This document shows, piece by piece, positions 37,223-50,439 of a stretch of 64,000 nucleotides of DNA. The notes beneath the pieces were generated by a model. The model ran no database searches. It had not been told where the DNA came from and worked only from the letters and a program-made list of their open reading frames with translations. The first letter of the stretch is position 1. Each line of letters starts with the position of its first letter. Origin of the DNA: Psychrobacter luti (GTDB lineage: Bacteria > Pseudomonadota > Gammaproteobacteria > Pseudomonadales > Moraxellaceae); contig NZ_JACHXL010000003.1 in assembly GCF_014192115.1 (NCBI RefSeq), positions 310,001 to 374,000 on the forward strand, written 5' to 3'. Position numbers and translations under genes: made by a program.

Positions 37223-37909
37223 ATGACAAGTTTTGGCAAATTTATCAAACGCTTATTATTGGCATTCATGTTGTTAGTCGTGGCATTCCATATATTGGTC
37301 GCGGGGCTCCTGTTGATTTGGAAAACCCAGCCGATTAATAACAGTATGTTTATGCTGACCCATCGTTTAACGGGCGGTACCGTCACCCAGACATGGGCTG
37401 AGTATGACGCCATTGCCAAATCTGCCAAACAAGCAGCGATTGTCAGTGAGGATTCGACGTTTAGCCAGCATAATGGTTTTGATATGAAAGGCATTAAGGC
37501 GGCACAGAAAAAGAACGAAGAGACTGGCAAAATGTCAGCGGGTGGCTCAACGATCACCCAGCAATTGGCCAAAAACTTATTTTTGACTTCGCATCGCTCT
37601 TATACCCGTAAAGCTGAGGAAGCGATTATCACGGTGATGATAGAAACCTTGTGGGATAAGCAGCGCATTTTGACCGCCTATCTAAATGTGGCAGAGTTTG
37701 GCAATGGCATTTATGGTATCGATGCCGCCGCCCATCATTATTTTGATAAGTCAGCTGCCAATCTAAACCGTGACGAATCTGCTTTACTAATTGCCATGCT
37801 GACCAATCCAAAATACTATGAAAGTCATCAAAGTGACAAACGCTTGCGTAACAAACAACGCATTATTAAAAAACGTATGAAAAATGCCGTTTTGCCACAA
37901 TCGGCTTAA
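37223..37909 (+). CDS. mtgA: Monofunctional peptidoglycan glycosyltransferase
   Basis: A 228-residue GT51 enzyme that polymerises lipid II. One N-terminal membrane helix (LLLAFMLLVVAFHILVAGLL) is followed by the catalytic Glu in AAIVSEDSTFSQHNGFD, the motif SAGGSTITQQLAKNLFL, a second Glu region RKAEEAIITVMIETLW, and YLNVAEFGNGIYGIDAAAHH. There is no transpeptidase domain, so it is the monofunctional form. Confidence 0.95.
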   Translation: MTSFGKFIKRLLLAFMLLVVAFHILVAGLLLIWKTQPINNSMFMLTHRLTGGTVTQTWAEYDAIAKSAKQAAIVSEDSTFSQHNGFDMKGIKAAQKKNEETGKMSAGGSTITQQLAKNLFLTSHRSYTRKAEEAIITVMIETLWDKQRILTAYLNVAEFGNGIYGIDAAAHHYFDKSAANLNRDESALLIAMLTNPKYYESHQSDKRLRNKQRIIKKRMKNAVLPQSA

Positions 37910-38181
37910 CTTGCTCGCTCAAACTGGAAGTTGAACTTATCAGTTACTATAGCTGTTTAAATGGTTCATGATTTCAAATGGCGGTAAGACTAATTGTGCT
38001 ATGTTATAGGATGCCAATATAGATAGTAGGTAGCTACTCTAAAAGAAATTGGCGTAAATATAATCAAAAAGAGTATTAGCGTAAAAATGGCATAAAAGTT
38101 TTTTAGGGCGTGTCCTCATTTTATAAATGGTGATAAAAATAAAAGATGATGGCGTATCGATAACGCTAAAGGAGTGGGAAG

Positions 38182-40449
38182 ATGGCAGAGATAGATAATA
38201 AGCATGAAGTTAATGACAGTGTTGATATGAGTATAAAAACTGACAATGAAATAAGCCCAAGCCTTATTGAAGTGAGTGACAATTCGATTGATGGTTTAAC
38301 CGATAGTGTGACTAACAGTTTAACGGAGAGCTTGACTGACATTGATTGGCAACGTTCAGAAGATGGCAGCTATTCACCGAGCAGCTATATCAATCGCGAC
38401 CTGTCATTATTACAATTTCATTTGCGGGTTTTAGCGCAGGCGGCAAGTTCGCGGCATCCCTTATTAGAGCGTCTATTTTTCTTAATTATTTTTTCATCCA
38501 ACATCGATGAGTTCTTTGAGATTCGCGTTGCCGGTATCATGCAAAAACTCAATCTAGGTGATGTATCGACCAGTGTCCACGGTATGCGCCCAAGCGAAGT
38601 ATTAGAAGAGATATCCGTTATCACTCACGCTGCCATCGCTGAACAATACCGTATTTTAAATGAAGATATCCTGCCCGCACTTGCCAAAGAAGATATTCGC
38701 TACTTAAAACGTGATGAGCTAAATAGCGAGCAATCGGCGTGGATGAAGCGCTATTTTACCGAGCAAGTATCACCGGTCTTGACGCCTATCAGTATTGACC
38801 CTGCGCATCCATTTCCACGCTTGGTAAATAAAAGCCTAAACTTTATCGCTACCTTAGAAGGCAAAGATGCCTTTGGTCGTGATATCAATTTGGCGATTGT
38901 GCCAGCACCGCGCAGCTTGCCGCGCGTGATTCGTCTGCCTGACGAGCTGACAGGTGGTAAAGAGCACCATGTGATGCTATCAGCCGTGATTCATGAGCAT
39001 ATCGGTGAGCTCTTTCCTGGGATGAATGTCACGGGTTGCCATCAGTTTAGATTGACGCGCAATGCGGATTTGGACTTGGCAGACGATGTCGATGATATTG
39101 CCAAGGCATTGGAGGGCGAGCTTGAAAACCGCCGCTTTGGTGACAAGGTGCGTTTAGAGGTCACCACCGACTGTCCGACGCCCATTAGTGATTATTTGCT
39201 CAATGAGTTTGAGCTGCATGACAATCAATTATATCGCGTCAATGGACCGGTGAACCTAACGCGCCTGCTGTTTGACTTTAATATTCCAGCGCTGCGTTAT
39301 CAGCCGTTTACCCATGTCGTACCCAAGCCTTTTCGCCGTGAAGTCGATAAGCTTGATAAAGCGACCAGTATGTTTGCAGCGATGCGTAAAGGTGATGTCT
39401 TGGTTCATCATCCGTTCCATGCGTTTTCACCGATTATCAATTTGCTCTGGCAGGCGGCAAGCGACCCAAAAGTGTTGGCCATTAAACAAACCTTATATCG
39501 TTCAGGTACCAATTCAGAAATCGTCAAAGCCCTAGCGGCAGCAGCGCGTCATGGTAAAGAGGTGACGGCGGTTATTGAATTACGCGCCCGCTTTGATGAA
39601 GCGTCTAATATAGCGGTTGCCAACTATCTACAAGAAGCAGGCGCAGTCGTGGTTTACGGAATTGTTGGCTATAAGACCCACGCCAAGCTGATGCTCATCG
39701 TGCGCCGTGAAGACGATAAGATTCGCCGTTATGTTCATCTAGGTACTGGTAACTATCACGCTGCCAATGCCAAAGTTTATACCGATTATGGCTTATTTAG
39801 TGCTGACCCCGATATCTCAGAAGATGTTCATAAAATATTCCAAGAACTAACGGGAATGGGCAAACCAGCCAATTTGAAAAAACTCCTGCATGCACCGTTT
39901 ACCTTGCACGAAAAGCTAATGAGCTTTATCGATGACGAGATTGCTCATGCCAAAGCAGGCAAGCGCGCTCATATCATGGTCAAGGTTAATGCGCTGACCG
40001 AGCGCCGTCTAATTGATAAATTATATGATGCGTCGCAAGCAGGAGTTAAGATTGAGCTAATTTTGCGCTCCATGTGCTGTCTGCGTCCGCAAGTAAAGGG
40101 GTTGTCAGAAAACATTACCGTGCGTTCTGTTATCGGGCGTTTTTTGGAGCATACACGTATTTATTATTTCCATAATGATGGGGATGAGCGCTTATATTGC
40201 GGTAGTGCCGACTGGATGGATCGCAATTTATTCCATCGCGTTGAGGTGGCGTTCCCCATTGAAGACAAAAAGCTATTTAAACAGATTTATGAAGATGGTT
40301 TATTAAATTATCTCAAAGATAATGTGCAAGCATGGACGCTTGATGGTAATGGTATTTGGCAGCAGACAGAACCTGCCGCAGGTGAGCTGCCGCATATCGC
40401 GCAAGATTATTTATTAAAGGTTATCAATCGCGTTGGCGAGTCAGTTTAG
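38182..40449 (+). CDS. ppk1: Polyphosphate kinase 1
   Basis: A 755-residue enzyme that makes polyphosphate reversibly from ATP. A polar 60-residue lead precedes the N domain ([20 protein letters not shown] and [14 protein letters not shown]). The two phospholipase-D-like halves hold the catalytic His in [18 protein letters not shown], the second His in [18 protein letters not shown], and [21 protein letters not shown] precedes the start. It stands alone with a terminator about 105 bases on. Confidence 0.96.
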   Translation: MAEIDNKHEVNDSVDMSIKTDNEISPSLIEVSDNSIDGLTDSVTNSLTESLTDIDWQRSEDGSYSPSSYINRDLSLLQFHLRVLAQAASSRHPLLERLFFLIIFSSNIDEFFEIRVAGIMQKLNLGDVSTSVHGMRPSEVLEEISVITHAAIAEQYRILNEDILPALAKEDIRYLKRDELNSEQSAWMKRYFTEQVSPVLTPISIDPAHPFPRLVNKSLNFIATLEGKDAFGRDINLAIVPAPRSLPRVIRLPDELTGGKEHHVMLSAVIHEHIGELFPGMNVTGCHQFRLTRNADLDLADDVDDIAKALEGELENRRFGDKVRLEVTTDCPTPISDYLLNEFELHDNQLYRVNGPVNLTRLLFDFNIPALRYQPFTHVVPKPFRREVDKLDKATSMFAAMRKGDVLVHHPFHAFSPIINLLWQAASDPKVLAIKQTLYRSGTNSEIVKALAAAARHGKEVTAVIELRARFDEASNIAVANYLQEAGAVVVYGIVGYKTHAKLMLIVRREDDKIRRYVHLGTGNYHAANAKVYTDYGLFSADPDISEDVHKIFQELTGMGKPANLKKLLHAPFTLHEKLMSFIDDEIAHAKAGKRAHIMVKVNALTERRLIDKLYDASQAGVKIELILRSMCCLRPQVKGLSENITVRSVIGRFLEHTRIYYFHNDGDERLYCGSADWMDRNLFHRVEVAFPIEDKKLFKQIYEDGLLNYLKDNVQAWTLDGNGIWQQTEPAAGELPHIAQDYLLKVINRVGESV

Positions 40450-40784
40450 AGAAATGGCTTTAATCAGCTGGTTTTACTAGCGTAGCTTGTTGATGTTTTT
40501 TATTAACCTAAATAGTATTAACTTTTAACAGTTCTAATTAAATTATTCTAATTCGAAGCCAAGCGTGGATTTAACCTGCGCTTGGCTTTTTGGTGTTAAT
40601 AATCTGTATTGGGAATAATGATAAGCAGTGTAAGGACGAAACATGCGTTACAAACTGTCTGGTAACATCACATTTATTCACACATTGATACCGCAGTACA
40701 CTGGTTAGCGATTGAAAGTTCTTCCTATAATTGATGTAGGCTTTGTTACTCATACATCAATTATAAAAAAATAGGAAATGAATC
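40450..40784. other. Gene-free 335-base region after ppk1
   Basis: Holds the ppk1 terminator at 40556-40591. The rest precedes the first small acidic-protein gene and should carry its promoter. The minus-strand ORF across it has no support. Confidence 0.5.
40556..40591 (+). terminator. Terminator after ppk1
   Basis: AAGCCAAGCG and CGCTTGGCTT form a perfect 10-bp stem with a 13-base loop and T-run. Confidence 0.92.
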
Positions 40785-40955
40785 ATGAGCAATACCAATA
40801 ATGATACCTCAGATATTAAAAAAGCAGCAGAGCAAGCAGATAGTCAGCGAATCGAGAAGAATTTACAAGAAAATAAACCAGTCGATGCGCCGGAAGAATT
40901 AAGTGAAGAAGAACAGACTTCTTTTATTAATGATGAATTACGCACTGATAAGTGA
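40785..40955 (+). CDS. Small hydrophilic acidic protein 1
   Basis: A 56-residue protein with AGGAAA before the ATG. The composition is Glu, Asp, Asn, Ser, Lys and Gln with no Cys or Trp and one aromatic residue, so it is probably disordered or loosely helical. It is the first of four consecutive genes with this composition. No known domain is seen. Confidence 0.65.
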   Translation: MSNTNNDTSDIKKAAEQADSQRIEKNLQENKPVDAPEELSEEEQTSFINDELRTDK

Positions 40956-41051
40956 TATTAACTTCATTACAAAGAGATCAGTAGCAATTAGCATCTTTAT
41001 TAATTCATAAAAATAAACAATATTTTAAACCATAAAAGCGAGGGACGCGCC

Positions 41052-41303
41052 ATGCCAAATAATACCCATCCAAACCATGAAGAAGCGGTACCCGTTCGTG
41101 ATCCAGCAGCCTTACACCCAGATAATACCCAAGATAGTTATGAAGGCCGTAAGCACGAGCCAGATATCGATGGACCACAGCAGAAATCACAGGAAACGGA
41201 CGAGATATATTCCGATCCTCGTAAAGAAGAGGATTTACCAGCAGGCGGTAAGAATGTGGCAGATTTAAATGCTTATGATTTATCCCAAAAAGGTAACGAA
41301 TAA
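41052..41303 (+). CDS. Small hydrophilic acidic protein 2
   Basis: An 83-residue protein with GAGGGAC before the ATG. It is rich in Asp, Glu, Pro, His and Lys, has no Cys or Trp, and ends with NVADLNAYDLSQKGNE. The DLN-x-Y near the C-terminus recurs in protein 3 (INDLNRYANVDN). It is 96 bases after protein 1. Unknown function; hydrophilin-like composition suggests a stress or desiccation role, which is inference. Confidence 0.7.
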   Translation: MPNNTHPNHEEAVPVRDPAALHPDNTQDSYEGRKHEPDIDGPQQKSQETDEIYSDPRKEEDLPAGGKNVADLNAYDLSQKGNE

Positions 41304-41419
41304 CATTAAGTTGTCGTTTAATTTTATAAGTAAATAAGCAATATTAGACATTCAATGATTAATACTAAAGATAACCGCAATATTTGAGCATGATAATAAT
41401 TAAACATGATAAGGATGCC

Positions 41420-41764
41420 ATGATGCAAAATGAAAATATGCAAACCAAAGATCCAGCTTTGACCAAAACGCGTTTAGATGATGCTGATGTTTCTACTGAT
41501 ATAGAAAATAGCATGACTGAAAATAAAGGGACAGATACCTTTAAAGAAGGCGTTATTAATTCAGAACACGTTAATGATAATGACAATCCTGCACGTCAAC
41601 CAGATCGCCGTGACCAAGAAGGCAATGCATTTGACGAAGGTATCAACGAACACACGACTGTTAGCGATGCTGCTAAAAGCGCAGGTATCAATGACTTAAA
41701 TCGCTATGCAAACGTTGATAATGCCCAAACGCGCGTATTAAATCCTGATGAAAAAGATTTCTAA
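41420..41764 (+). CDS. Small hydrophilic acidic protein 3
   Basis: A 114-residue protein. I choose ATG 41420 because AAGGA lies just upstream; an in-frame start at 41384 adds 12 hydrophobic residues. Composition is Asp/Asn/Thr/Glu-rich without Cys or Trp. Segments are RLDDADVSTDIENSMTEN, then PARQPDRRDQEGNAFDEGIN, and INDLNRYANVDNAQTRVLNP. It is a probable paralogue or functional partner of its neighbours. Confidence 0.7.
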   Translation: MMQNENMQTKDPALTKTRLDDADVSTDIENSMTENKGTDTFKEGVINSEHVNDNDNPARQPDRRDQEGNAFDEGINEHTTVSDAAKSAGINDLNRYANVDNAQTRVLNPDEKDF

Positions 41765-41894
41765 GAATTAGGTTTTCAGCATCAATTTAATGAGGCGCTA
41801 GATGTTAAGGTGAATACTATTTTTCGTTTAGATAGCAGTTTATATACTACTGTATATACTAGTGATGCTAACAAGGTTAGAAAAAGTAATTGCC

Positions 41895-42125
41895 ATGAAT
41901 ATGCCAGATGATAGGGATGCGGAAACGAGTGATTTAAAAACGGCTCATTTAAATGATGGTATGCCGCTCAAAGATGCCGATGATAATAATGGTATTGTTG
42001 CCGATGATGCATTGCAAACAGCCAATCCAGCAGAAGCAGCAAGGTTAACGGATGACCAAGATCCGCATCATGTCGCAAAAAACCATAAAGATTACGACAG
42101 CGCTCTAATGGAGAGCGATAAATAA
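41895..42125 (+). CDS. Small hydrophilic acidic protein 4
   Basis: A 76-residue protein from ATG 41895 (MNMPDDRDAETSD); an in-frame GTG/ATG at 41862 would add 11 residues, and no strong ribosome site decides. It is Asp/Ala/His-rich, with no Cys or Trp. Segments are HLNDGMPLKDADDNNGIVAD and NPAEAARLTDDQDPHHVAKN. It closes the four-gene set before the convergent miaE. Confidence 0.62.
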   Translation: MNMPDDRDAETSDLKTAHLNDGMPLKDADDNNGIVADDALQTANPAEAARLTDDQDPHHVAKNHKDYDSALMESDK

Positions 42126-42264
42126 CAGTTTTAGAAAGCATGAAGCCAAAATGTGCAACAGTTAGCCGATTCTCATTTCGCTAATTATTGCACCTTTTTC
42201 TTTTTAAACCACCTTTTAGATTGGTTAAAATCCTAGCCGTTAAGATATGGCTCAAACTCTATAA

Positions 42265-42978
42265 CTAAGTAGGTTCACCACTATGAAAACGTAGCTCAGT
42301 ATCTGGGCTCGATATCAGCTCTGACTCTACTGCTTTAAAAAAAGCAACGCGCTCGTCGATATTGTTCTCAGACAGTGACTGCGCAAGTGCCAAATAATCT
42401 TCAAAATGACGGCTTTCTGATTTAAGTAAGTAGCGATAATATTTCGCCAGACGCTCATCATTGATGACTTCAGCCAATGCGGCAAATCGTTCACAAGAGC
42501 GTGCTTCAATAAACGCCCCAATAATTAATACATCTATCATCGCTTCTGGCTCGTAGGTACGTTTATGTTTTAGCATGCCTTTGGCATAACGTCCGGCACT
42601 TAGATATTGCCACTCTTGCCCGCGCTCATTTATGATGCTGAGCACCTGCTCATAATGCAGCATCTCCTCGCGTATCAACTGCGCCAATTTACGTTGTAAA
42701 TCATAAGAAAACTCATACCGAAATAATAAGTTCATTGCTGTGCCAGCCGCTTTCTTTTCACAATTGGCATGATCTTGAATGATTAATGGCAAGTCAGCAA
42801 TGGCGGCATTTACCCATGCTTGTGTGGTTCGCGCACCTAAAAACTCGTAAATAGGTGATAGGTCGACCTTTATAGGCGTTCGTAATTGCGCAATATCGAC
42901 GCTATCTTCTTGAGTACTGTTTTGTTGAATGCTGTTTTCTTGGGTTAAAGTTGCAAGGTTTTGTGTGTTGATAGTCAT
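42265..42978 (-). CDS. miaE: tRNA-(ms2io6A) hydroxylase
   Basis: A 237-residue non-haem di-iron oxygenase that hydroxylates ms2i6A at tRNA position 37. Iron-ligand segments are IREEMLHYEQVLSIINERGQ and LKSESRHFEDYLALAQ, plus IGAFIEARSCERFAALAE. The N-terminal 25 residues are Gln/Asn/Thr-rich and variable. It is convergent with the small acidic-protein cluster. Confidence 0.93.
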   Translation of the reverse strand: MTINTQNLATLTQENSIQQNSTQEDSVDIAQLRTPIKVDLSPIYEFLGARTTQAWVNAAIADLPLIIQDHANCEKKAAGTAMNLLFRYEFSYDLQRKLAQLIREEMLHYEQVLSIINERGQEWQYLSAGRYAKGMLKHKRTYEPEAMIDVLIIGAFIEARSCERFAALAEVINDERLAKYYRYLLKSESRHFEDYLALAQSLSENNIDERVAFFKAVESELISSPDTELRFHSGEPT

Positions 42979-43693
42979 AGTTTTATTGGGCTTTATTAAC
43001 GAGTGGGTGTAGGGCAGTATTTATTAGAGAATAATGAAAAGGTCTGAGAATGAATAAGTCTGCTATAGTCGATTCAACTTAAAAAAGAATACATGGCTGT
43101 TGAGATAAATTTTGCAAAGCATCGAAAAGTGCGAAGCGCACAGCAAGCAAGAAAAATTTATCCCAGCAGCAGGCTATTTTTAACGTGCCTTTTTTATATT
43201 GAACTGAATATATATTGGCAAATATCTTTAATGGCGTTTGGAATTTCTGACATGGCGGATAATCTGACGCACTTGGTACTTTCAAATACCTTAGCTTAAT
43301 AGATAACCATTAAGCATAAATCGAGATAGTAATGATTACTTACAGTTTATATATCATTTCAATTATTGGACTTGAGCAATGTTTTTATGGTATCTAAAGC
43401 CATACGTCTTATAGAGTATCATTTATCTACAGCCTAAGTATTTACTTGCTGAATGATGTTTCCTTGTTTATTTCATTATTTGATAGTAGGATGAGATTTT
43501 GCTTTTGGACATTCTGTCTTACTATTAAATGCTAGTGAATAGTTGGATACTCAGCATTATATCAATTATCAATGCTATCGCAAAAAGTAAGGATTATCGC
43601 CTTAGTATTTGCTCAAAGCTGGTCTAAATAGTAGCAACTCAGATAGTAGTAACACGGGATTAACACACTTCACGAACAGATAAGGATAATAAT
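42979..43693. other. Gene-free 715-base region before glcB
   Basis: Contains the 149-bp inverted-repeat element at 43064-43212. The two opposed short ORFs over that element are by-products of its symmetry. The remaining 480 bases up to glcB are AT-rich with no recognised gene. Confidence 0.6.
43064..43212. mobile_element. MITE-like element with nested inverted repeats
   Basis: The 24-base ends (43064-43087 and 43189-43212) are inverted repeats matching at 19 of 24 by my count, each starting with TATA. Inside, GCTGTTGAGATAAATTTT (43096-43113) pairs with 43153-43170 at 16 of 18, and GTGCG-AAG-CGCAC (43129-43141) is a perfect central hairpin. No transposase is present. The size and terminal symmetry fit a non-autonomous miniature element or a large structured RNA repeat. 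Copies elsewhere in the genome could not be checked. Confidence 0.6.
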
Positions 43694-45892
43694 ATGAGCC
43701 AGTCTTCTAACGCCAATCGTATTCAAAAGGGCATTCTTGCCATCGATAAGCAGATGTTCGATTTTATTGAAAACGAAGTGCTGCCGAAAGTCGGTGTGGA
43801 TTCAGACAGTTATTGGTCAGGTTTTGAAAAGGTCATTAAGGAGTTTACGCCGCGTAATAAAGCGCTGCTTGCAACCCGTGACAAAATCCAAGCCCAGATT
43901 GATCAATGGCATCTAGACAATCCTGCCAAAGACGGCGACATTGACTATCCTACTTATAAAGCGTTTTTGCAAGAAATTGGCTATCTGTTACCAGAAGGTG
44001 ATGATTTCAAAGTCAGTACCCAAAACGTCGACGACGAGATTGCCCATATCGCAGGCCCGCAGTTAGTCGTACCCGTACGTAACGCGCGCTATGCATTAAA
44101 CGCGACCAACGCTCGTTGGGGCAGCTTATATGATGCCTTGTATGGCACAGACGTGATCAGCGATGAAAATGGTCAAGAAGCAACAGGTAGCTATAACCCA
44201 ACTCGCGGCGCCGCTGTCGTAGCCTATGCCAAAAAATTCTTAGATGAAAACTTTGCCCTAGCATCAGGATCCTACAACGATGCCACTAGCTTCAAAGTTG
44301 TCGATGGCAAGCTTGAAGTAGCACAAGGCGATAGCAGCACTCAATTAAAAGATGCTGCTCAATTTGCGGGTTTTGTGGGTGAGGCTGAAAGCCCAACCGG
44401 TATCTTATTAAAGAATAATAACTTACACGCTGAAATTCAAATCGATGGCAGCCATCCAGTAGGTAAAGACGATCCTGCGAACATCAAAGATGTACTACTA
44501 GAATCAGCCATCACTGCGATTCAAGATTGTGAAGATTCAATCGCTGCGGTCGACGCTGAAGAAAAAGTTGAAGTATATCGCAACTGGTTTGGTTTGATGA
44601 ATGGTGACTTGCAAGAAACCTTTGAAAAGGGTGGCAAAACCCGTACCCGTAAGCAAAATCCAGACCGTGAATACACCACGCCAGATGGCGGCACACTTAC
44701 CTTACCAGGTCGCTCGCTACTATTAATTCGTAACGTTGGTCATTTGATGCAAAACCCTGCAATCTTAGTCGATTTGGGTAATGGTCAAGAAGAAATTTTT
44801 GAAGGCTTGATGGATGGTTTGATTACACCGCTATTGTCTTTGAATGATTTAAAAGGTAAAAATGAGCTATCAAACTCGCGCAAAGGTTCAATGTATATTG
44901 TTAAACCAAAAATGCATGGTCCTGAAGAAGTCAAAATGGCCAATGATTTGTTCAATGCCTCAGAGGAATTATTGGGCTTAGAACGTAATACCCTTAAAAT
45001 CGGTATTATGGACGAAGAACGCCGTATGACGGTCAACCTAAAAGAAGCGATTCGCCAAGCCAAAGAGCGCGTTATCTTTATCAATACAGGCTTCTTAGAC
45101 CGTACCGGTGATGAGATGCATACCAGCATGAACGCCGGACCTTTTGTACGTAAAGGCGATATGAAGTCAGAAGCATGGCAGCCAGCCTACGAGCAGTGGA
45201 ACGTTGATATCGGTCTAGAGACGGGTCTACAAGGTCACGCCCAAATTGGTAAAGGCATGTGGGCGAAGCCTGATGAGATGAAAGAGATGATGGAAACCAA
45301 AGCCGCGCATCCAAAAGCAGGCGCTAGCACAGCGTGGGTACCATCACCAACGGGCGCAACCTTGCACAGCATGCATTATCATGAAGTGAATGTCGCTGAG
45401 GTTCAAGACAAGCTAAAATCACGCGCGCGTGCCAGCTTAGACGATATCTTGACCATTCCATTGGCAAAGAACACCAACTGGACGGAAGAAGAGAAGCAGC
45501 AAGAGCTTGATAATAACGCTCAAGGTATCTTAGGTTATGTCGTACGCTGGGTAAACCAAGGCGTTGGTTGCTCTAAAGTACCAGATATCAACGATGTTGG
45601 TCTTATGGAAGACCGTGCGACATTACGTATCTCAAGCCAGCATATCGCTAACTGGCTGCATCATGGGGTCATCAGTGAGCAGCAAGTGATGGATACTATG
45701 AAGCGCATGGCAAAGGTCGTCGATGAGCAAAATGCTGACGATAACGGCTATCACCCCATGGCAACTGACTTCGATAACTCGCATGCCTTTAAAGCAGCCT
45801 GTGACTTGGTGTTTAAAGGCCGCGAACAGCCAAGTGGTTACACTGAGCCATTACTTCATCAAGCACGTCTTGATTTAAAAGCCAACTGCTAA
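43694..45892 (+). CDS. glcB: Malate synthase G
   Basis: A 732-residue monomeric enzyme that condenses glyoxylate and acetyl-CoA to malate. Markers: [14 protein letters not shown], the G-type insert, [15 protein letters not shown], the active region [20 protein letters not shown], and [22 protein letters not shown] precedes the start. It can use glyoxylate from the ureide pathway encoded at the left of the window, though the genes are 38 kb apart. Confidence 0.96.
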   Translation: MSQSSNANRIQKGILAIDKQMFDFIENEVLPKVGVDSDSYWSGFEKVIKEFTPRNKALLATRDKIQAQIDQWHLDNPAKDGDIDYPTYKAFLQEIGYLLPEGDDFKVSTQNVDDEIAHIAGPQLVVPVRNARYALNATNARWGSLYDALYGTDVISDENGQEATGSYNPTRGAAVVAYAKKFLDENFALASGSYNDATSFKVVDGKLEVAQGDSSTQLKDAAQFAGFVGEAESPTGILLKNNNLHAEIQIDGSHPVGKDDPANIKDVLLESAITAIQDCEDSIAAVDAEEKVEVYRNWFGLMNGDLQETFEKGGKTRTRKQNPDREYTTPDGGTLTLPGRSLLLIRNVGHLMQNPAILVDLGNGQEEIFEGLMDGLITPLLSLNDLKGKNELSNSRKGSMYIVKPKMHGPEEVKMANDLFNASEELLGLERNTLKIGIMDEERRMTVNLKEAIRQAKERVIFINTGFLDRTGDEMHTSMNAGPFVRKGDMKSEAWQPAYEQWNVDIGLETGLQGHAQIGKGMWAKPDEMKEMMETKAAHPKAGASTAWVPSPTGATLHSMHYHEVNVAEVQDKLKSRARASLDDILTIPLAKNTNWTEEEKQQELDNNAQGILGYVVRWVNQGVGCSKVPDINDVGLMEDRATLRISSQHIANWLHHGVISEQQVMDTMKRMAKVVDEQNADDNGYHPMATDFDNSHAFKAACDLVFKGREQPSGYTEPLLHQARLDLKANC

Positions 45893-45952
45893 ACCAATTA
45901 GTCCATATGATTGATATGGCTAGCGTCAGTTGTTAATAACGGGCTTTTCTTT

Positions 45953-45986
45953 AGGGCTACTTATCTAGTTATAAGTAGCCCTTTAT
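45953..45986 (+). terminator. Terminator after glcB
   Basis: AGGGCTACTTAT and ATAAGTAGCCCT form a perfect 12-bp stem with a 6-base loop, followed by TTATTG. Confidence 0.85.
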
Positions 45987-46034
45987 TGTTTGTTTTTCAA
46001 TAAACGCATCAAATAAGTCTATGTTGTTAGTGCT

Positions 46035-46087
46035 GATATTTCTCAATATCACCTCTATTTGCCCATGGCGAGTAGGGGTGTTTTTTT
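46035..46087 (+). ncRNA. Possible small-RNA 3' end: two hairpins and a T-run
   Basis: GATATT-TCTC-AATATC (46035-46050) is directly followed by a longer imperfect stem from CACC (46050-46053) to GGTG (46077-46080) with a GCC-CAT-GGC tip, then seven T. The upstream glcB transcript should already stop at 45986, so a transcript of up to about 100 bases could start between. No promoter is clear. A back-up terminator is the alternative. Confidence 0.35.
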
Positions 46088-46460
46088 GTCTCTAATTAAA
46101 TATAGGTTAAACCTCATAGTGGACATGGCTTTGAAGATTTTTTGTCATTAAAGACGTAAAAAATATGTTGCAAATTATGTCAAAGTTGTTATGCTTGTAC
46201 TCGAAGTATGAGTTTGGTAACGGATGTTACGCAACAGAGCGATAAAGACCAACGTTTACATGGCAGTTACGATTTTGATCCCAGTTATGTAAGTCATGGT
46301 TTTTTTCATCTTACGGTAATAGAACTTCGCCACACTTGTTTCTGACTAATCTCGGTAGCCAGTTACACATTATATCTTTGAGGATTTGTGACGATACCAT
46401 TTTGGGCACCGGCTAATAATAGCTCGCTCATTACTAAAATTGTAAAGTGGAGATACCCCC

Positions 46461-47420
46461 ATGAAAAAACTACTTTTAGCTACAGCAATCGCTGCCCTAT
46501 CTGTATCTGCAGCCAATGCAGCCCCAACTCTATATGGTAAAGTATCCTTATCAGTAGATGTAGTGGATTCTGATATCAGTGATTCTACCGATGTGTCTCT
46601 AAACAGCACGGCATCACGTATTGGTCTAAAAGGCTCTGAAGCTTTGACTGCTAACACTGATGTAATCTATCAGTTAGAATACGTTGTAAATCCTGATGAT
46701 GCAGACGGTAAACAGTTTGAATCACGTGATACTTACATCGGTTTCAAAAACAACACAGCTGGTACTTTTAAGTTTGGTCGTAACTCTTCAGTCACAGATG
46801 GTATTAACAACGTACAGCAAGCATTCGGTGGTATTCAGGGTACTGTATCTGGCATCGCTGATGGTAACCGCGTTGATAACTCTATGATTTGGACAGCACC
46901 TACCGCTGCCAACCTCCCAGTACAATTAAACCTAATGGCTTCTACTGAAGAGAACTTTGGCGACGCAGGTTATGGCGCTTCAGTTATGTTTGACCAAGGC
47001 GCTGGTTACACACTAGGCCTAGCATATACAGATACGCTAGATGCTGACGCTGAAGTACTACGTGTTACTGGTAGCTATGACATGGCTAAAACCATGGCAA
47101 TTCCTGCAGAAGTAGGCATTATGTATCAGCAAGCTGACTGGAATAATGTTCCAGGTTCTGTTAAAGAAAAAGAGCTAATGGTAACTGGCGCTTACAGTGT
47201 TGCAAACACCCCATGGACTGTATGGGCTGAGTTTGACCAAGCGAAAGATTGGGCTGGTATAGATGATGCAAAAATTACTAAAATTGCTGTAGGTGGTCGT
47301 TACGCCTTTAACCAAGTTGCCACTGGCCATATCTACGCAGGTAATGTAGACTATAAAAACGTCTTTAGTGTAGACGGTGACGATATGATTGTTGGTACTG
47401 GTATCGAATACAAGTTCTAA
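46461..47420 (+). CDS. General porin, neisserial/betaproteobacterial type
   Basis: A 319-residue 16-strand barrel. Signal peptide MKKLLLATAIAALSVSAANA is cleaved before APTLYGKVSLSVDVVD, the usual porin start. Also seen are ASRIGLKGSEALTANTDVIY, SRDTYIGFKNNTAGTFKFGR and the C-terminal VGTGIEYKF with terminal Phe. GGAGATA precedes the start. It forms outer-membrane diffusion pores. A terminator follows. Confidence 0.93.
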   Translation: MKKLLLATAIAALSVSAANAAPTLYGKVSLSVDVVDSDISDSTDVSLNSTASRIGLKGSEALTANTDVIYQLEYVVNPDDADGKQFESRDTYIGFKNNTAGTFKFGRNSSVTDGINNVQQAFGGIQGTVSGIADGNRVDNSMIWTAPTAANLPVQLNLMASTEENFGDAGYGASVMFDQGAGYTLGLAYTDTLDADAEVLRVTGSYDMAKTMAIPAEVGIMYQQADWNNVPGSVKEKELMVTGAYSVANTPWTVWAEFDQAKDWAGIDDAKITKIAVGGRYAFNQVATGHIYAGNVDYKNVFSVDGDDMIVGTGIEYKF

Positions 47421-47443
47421 TCTAACCATTAGAATCTGATTAT

Positions 47444-47474
47444 AAAAAACTCATCCTTCGGGGTGGGTTTTTTT
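47444..47474 (+). terminator. Terminator after the porin gene
   Basis: AACTCATCC-TTCG-GGGTGGGTT stem with T-run; a UUCG-type loop. Confidence 0.85.
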
Positions 47475-47495
47475 GTTGTATGAGTTTAATGATAA

Positions 47496-49247
<1,752 letters not shown>

Positions 49248-49276
49248 TCGTTATCGCACGACCGCTTGATAGTTAT

Positions 49277-49310
49277 AAAAAAGACTGATCTTCGGATTGG
49301 TCTTTTTTTT
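49277..49310 (+). terminator. Terminator after pyrG
   Basis: AAGACTGATC-TTCG-GATTGGTCTT stem with TTCG loop and eight T. Confidence 0.9.
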
Positions 49311-49488
49311 GACCTTAATTTAGCATTTTTCGATGGCGGTTTTTATAAATATAGATTCTACATAGGTCAGTTATGATTATCGATTAAGTCTAATTACGCC
49401 CAATTACTCTTGAATACTTTTTTTCATGGGGCTATCGGTTACAATATGGGAGAGTAATATTAATAAGAACTGTTCATAACAACAGTAA

Positions 49489-50403
<915 letters not shown>

Positions 50404-50439
50404 TGATGTTAATAATGATATCGATGAGAGGATAAGACG

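Larger units (their letters stand above)
45893..46460. other. Gene-free 568-base region between glcB and porin
   Basis: Holds the glcB terminator (45953-45986), then two consecutive hairpins with a T-run (46035-46087) that look like the end of a separate small transcript. A leader of about 370 bases precedes the porin. Confidence 0.55.

Noticed and set aside
43079..43299. Opposed 68-codon ORFs on both strands
   Set aside because: Both come from the symmetric MITE-like element. They lack ribosome sites and recognisable domains.
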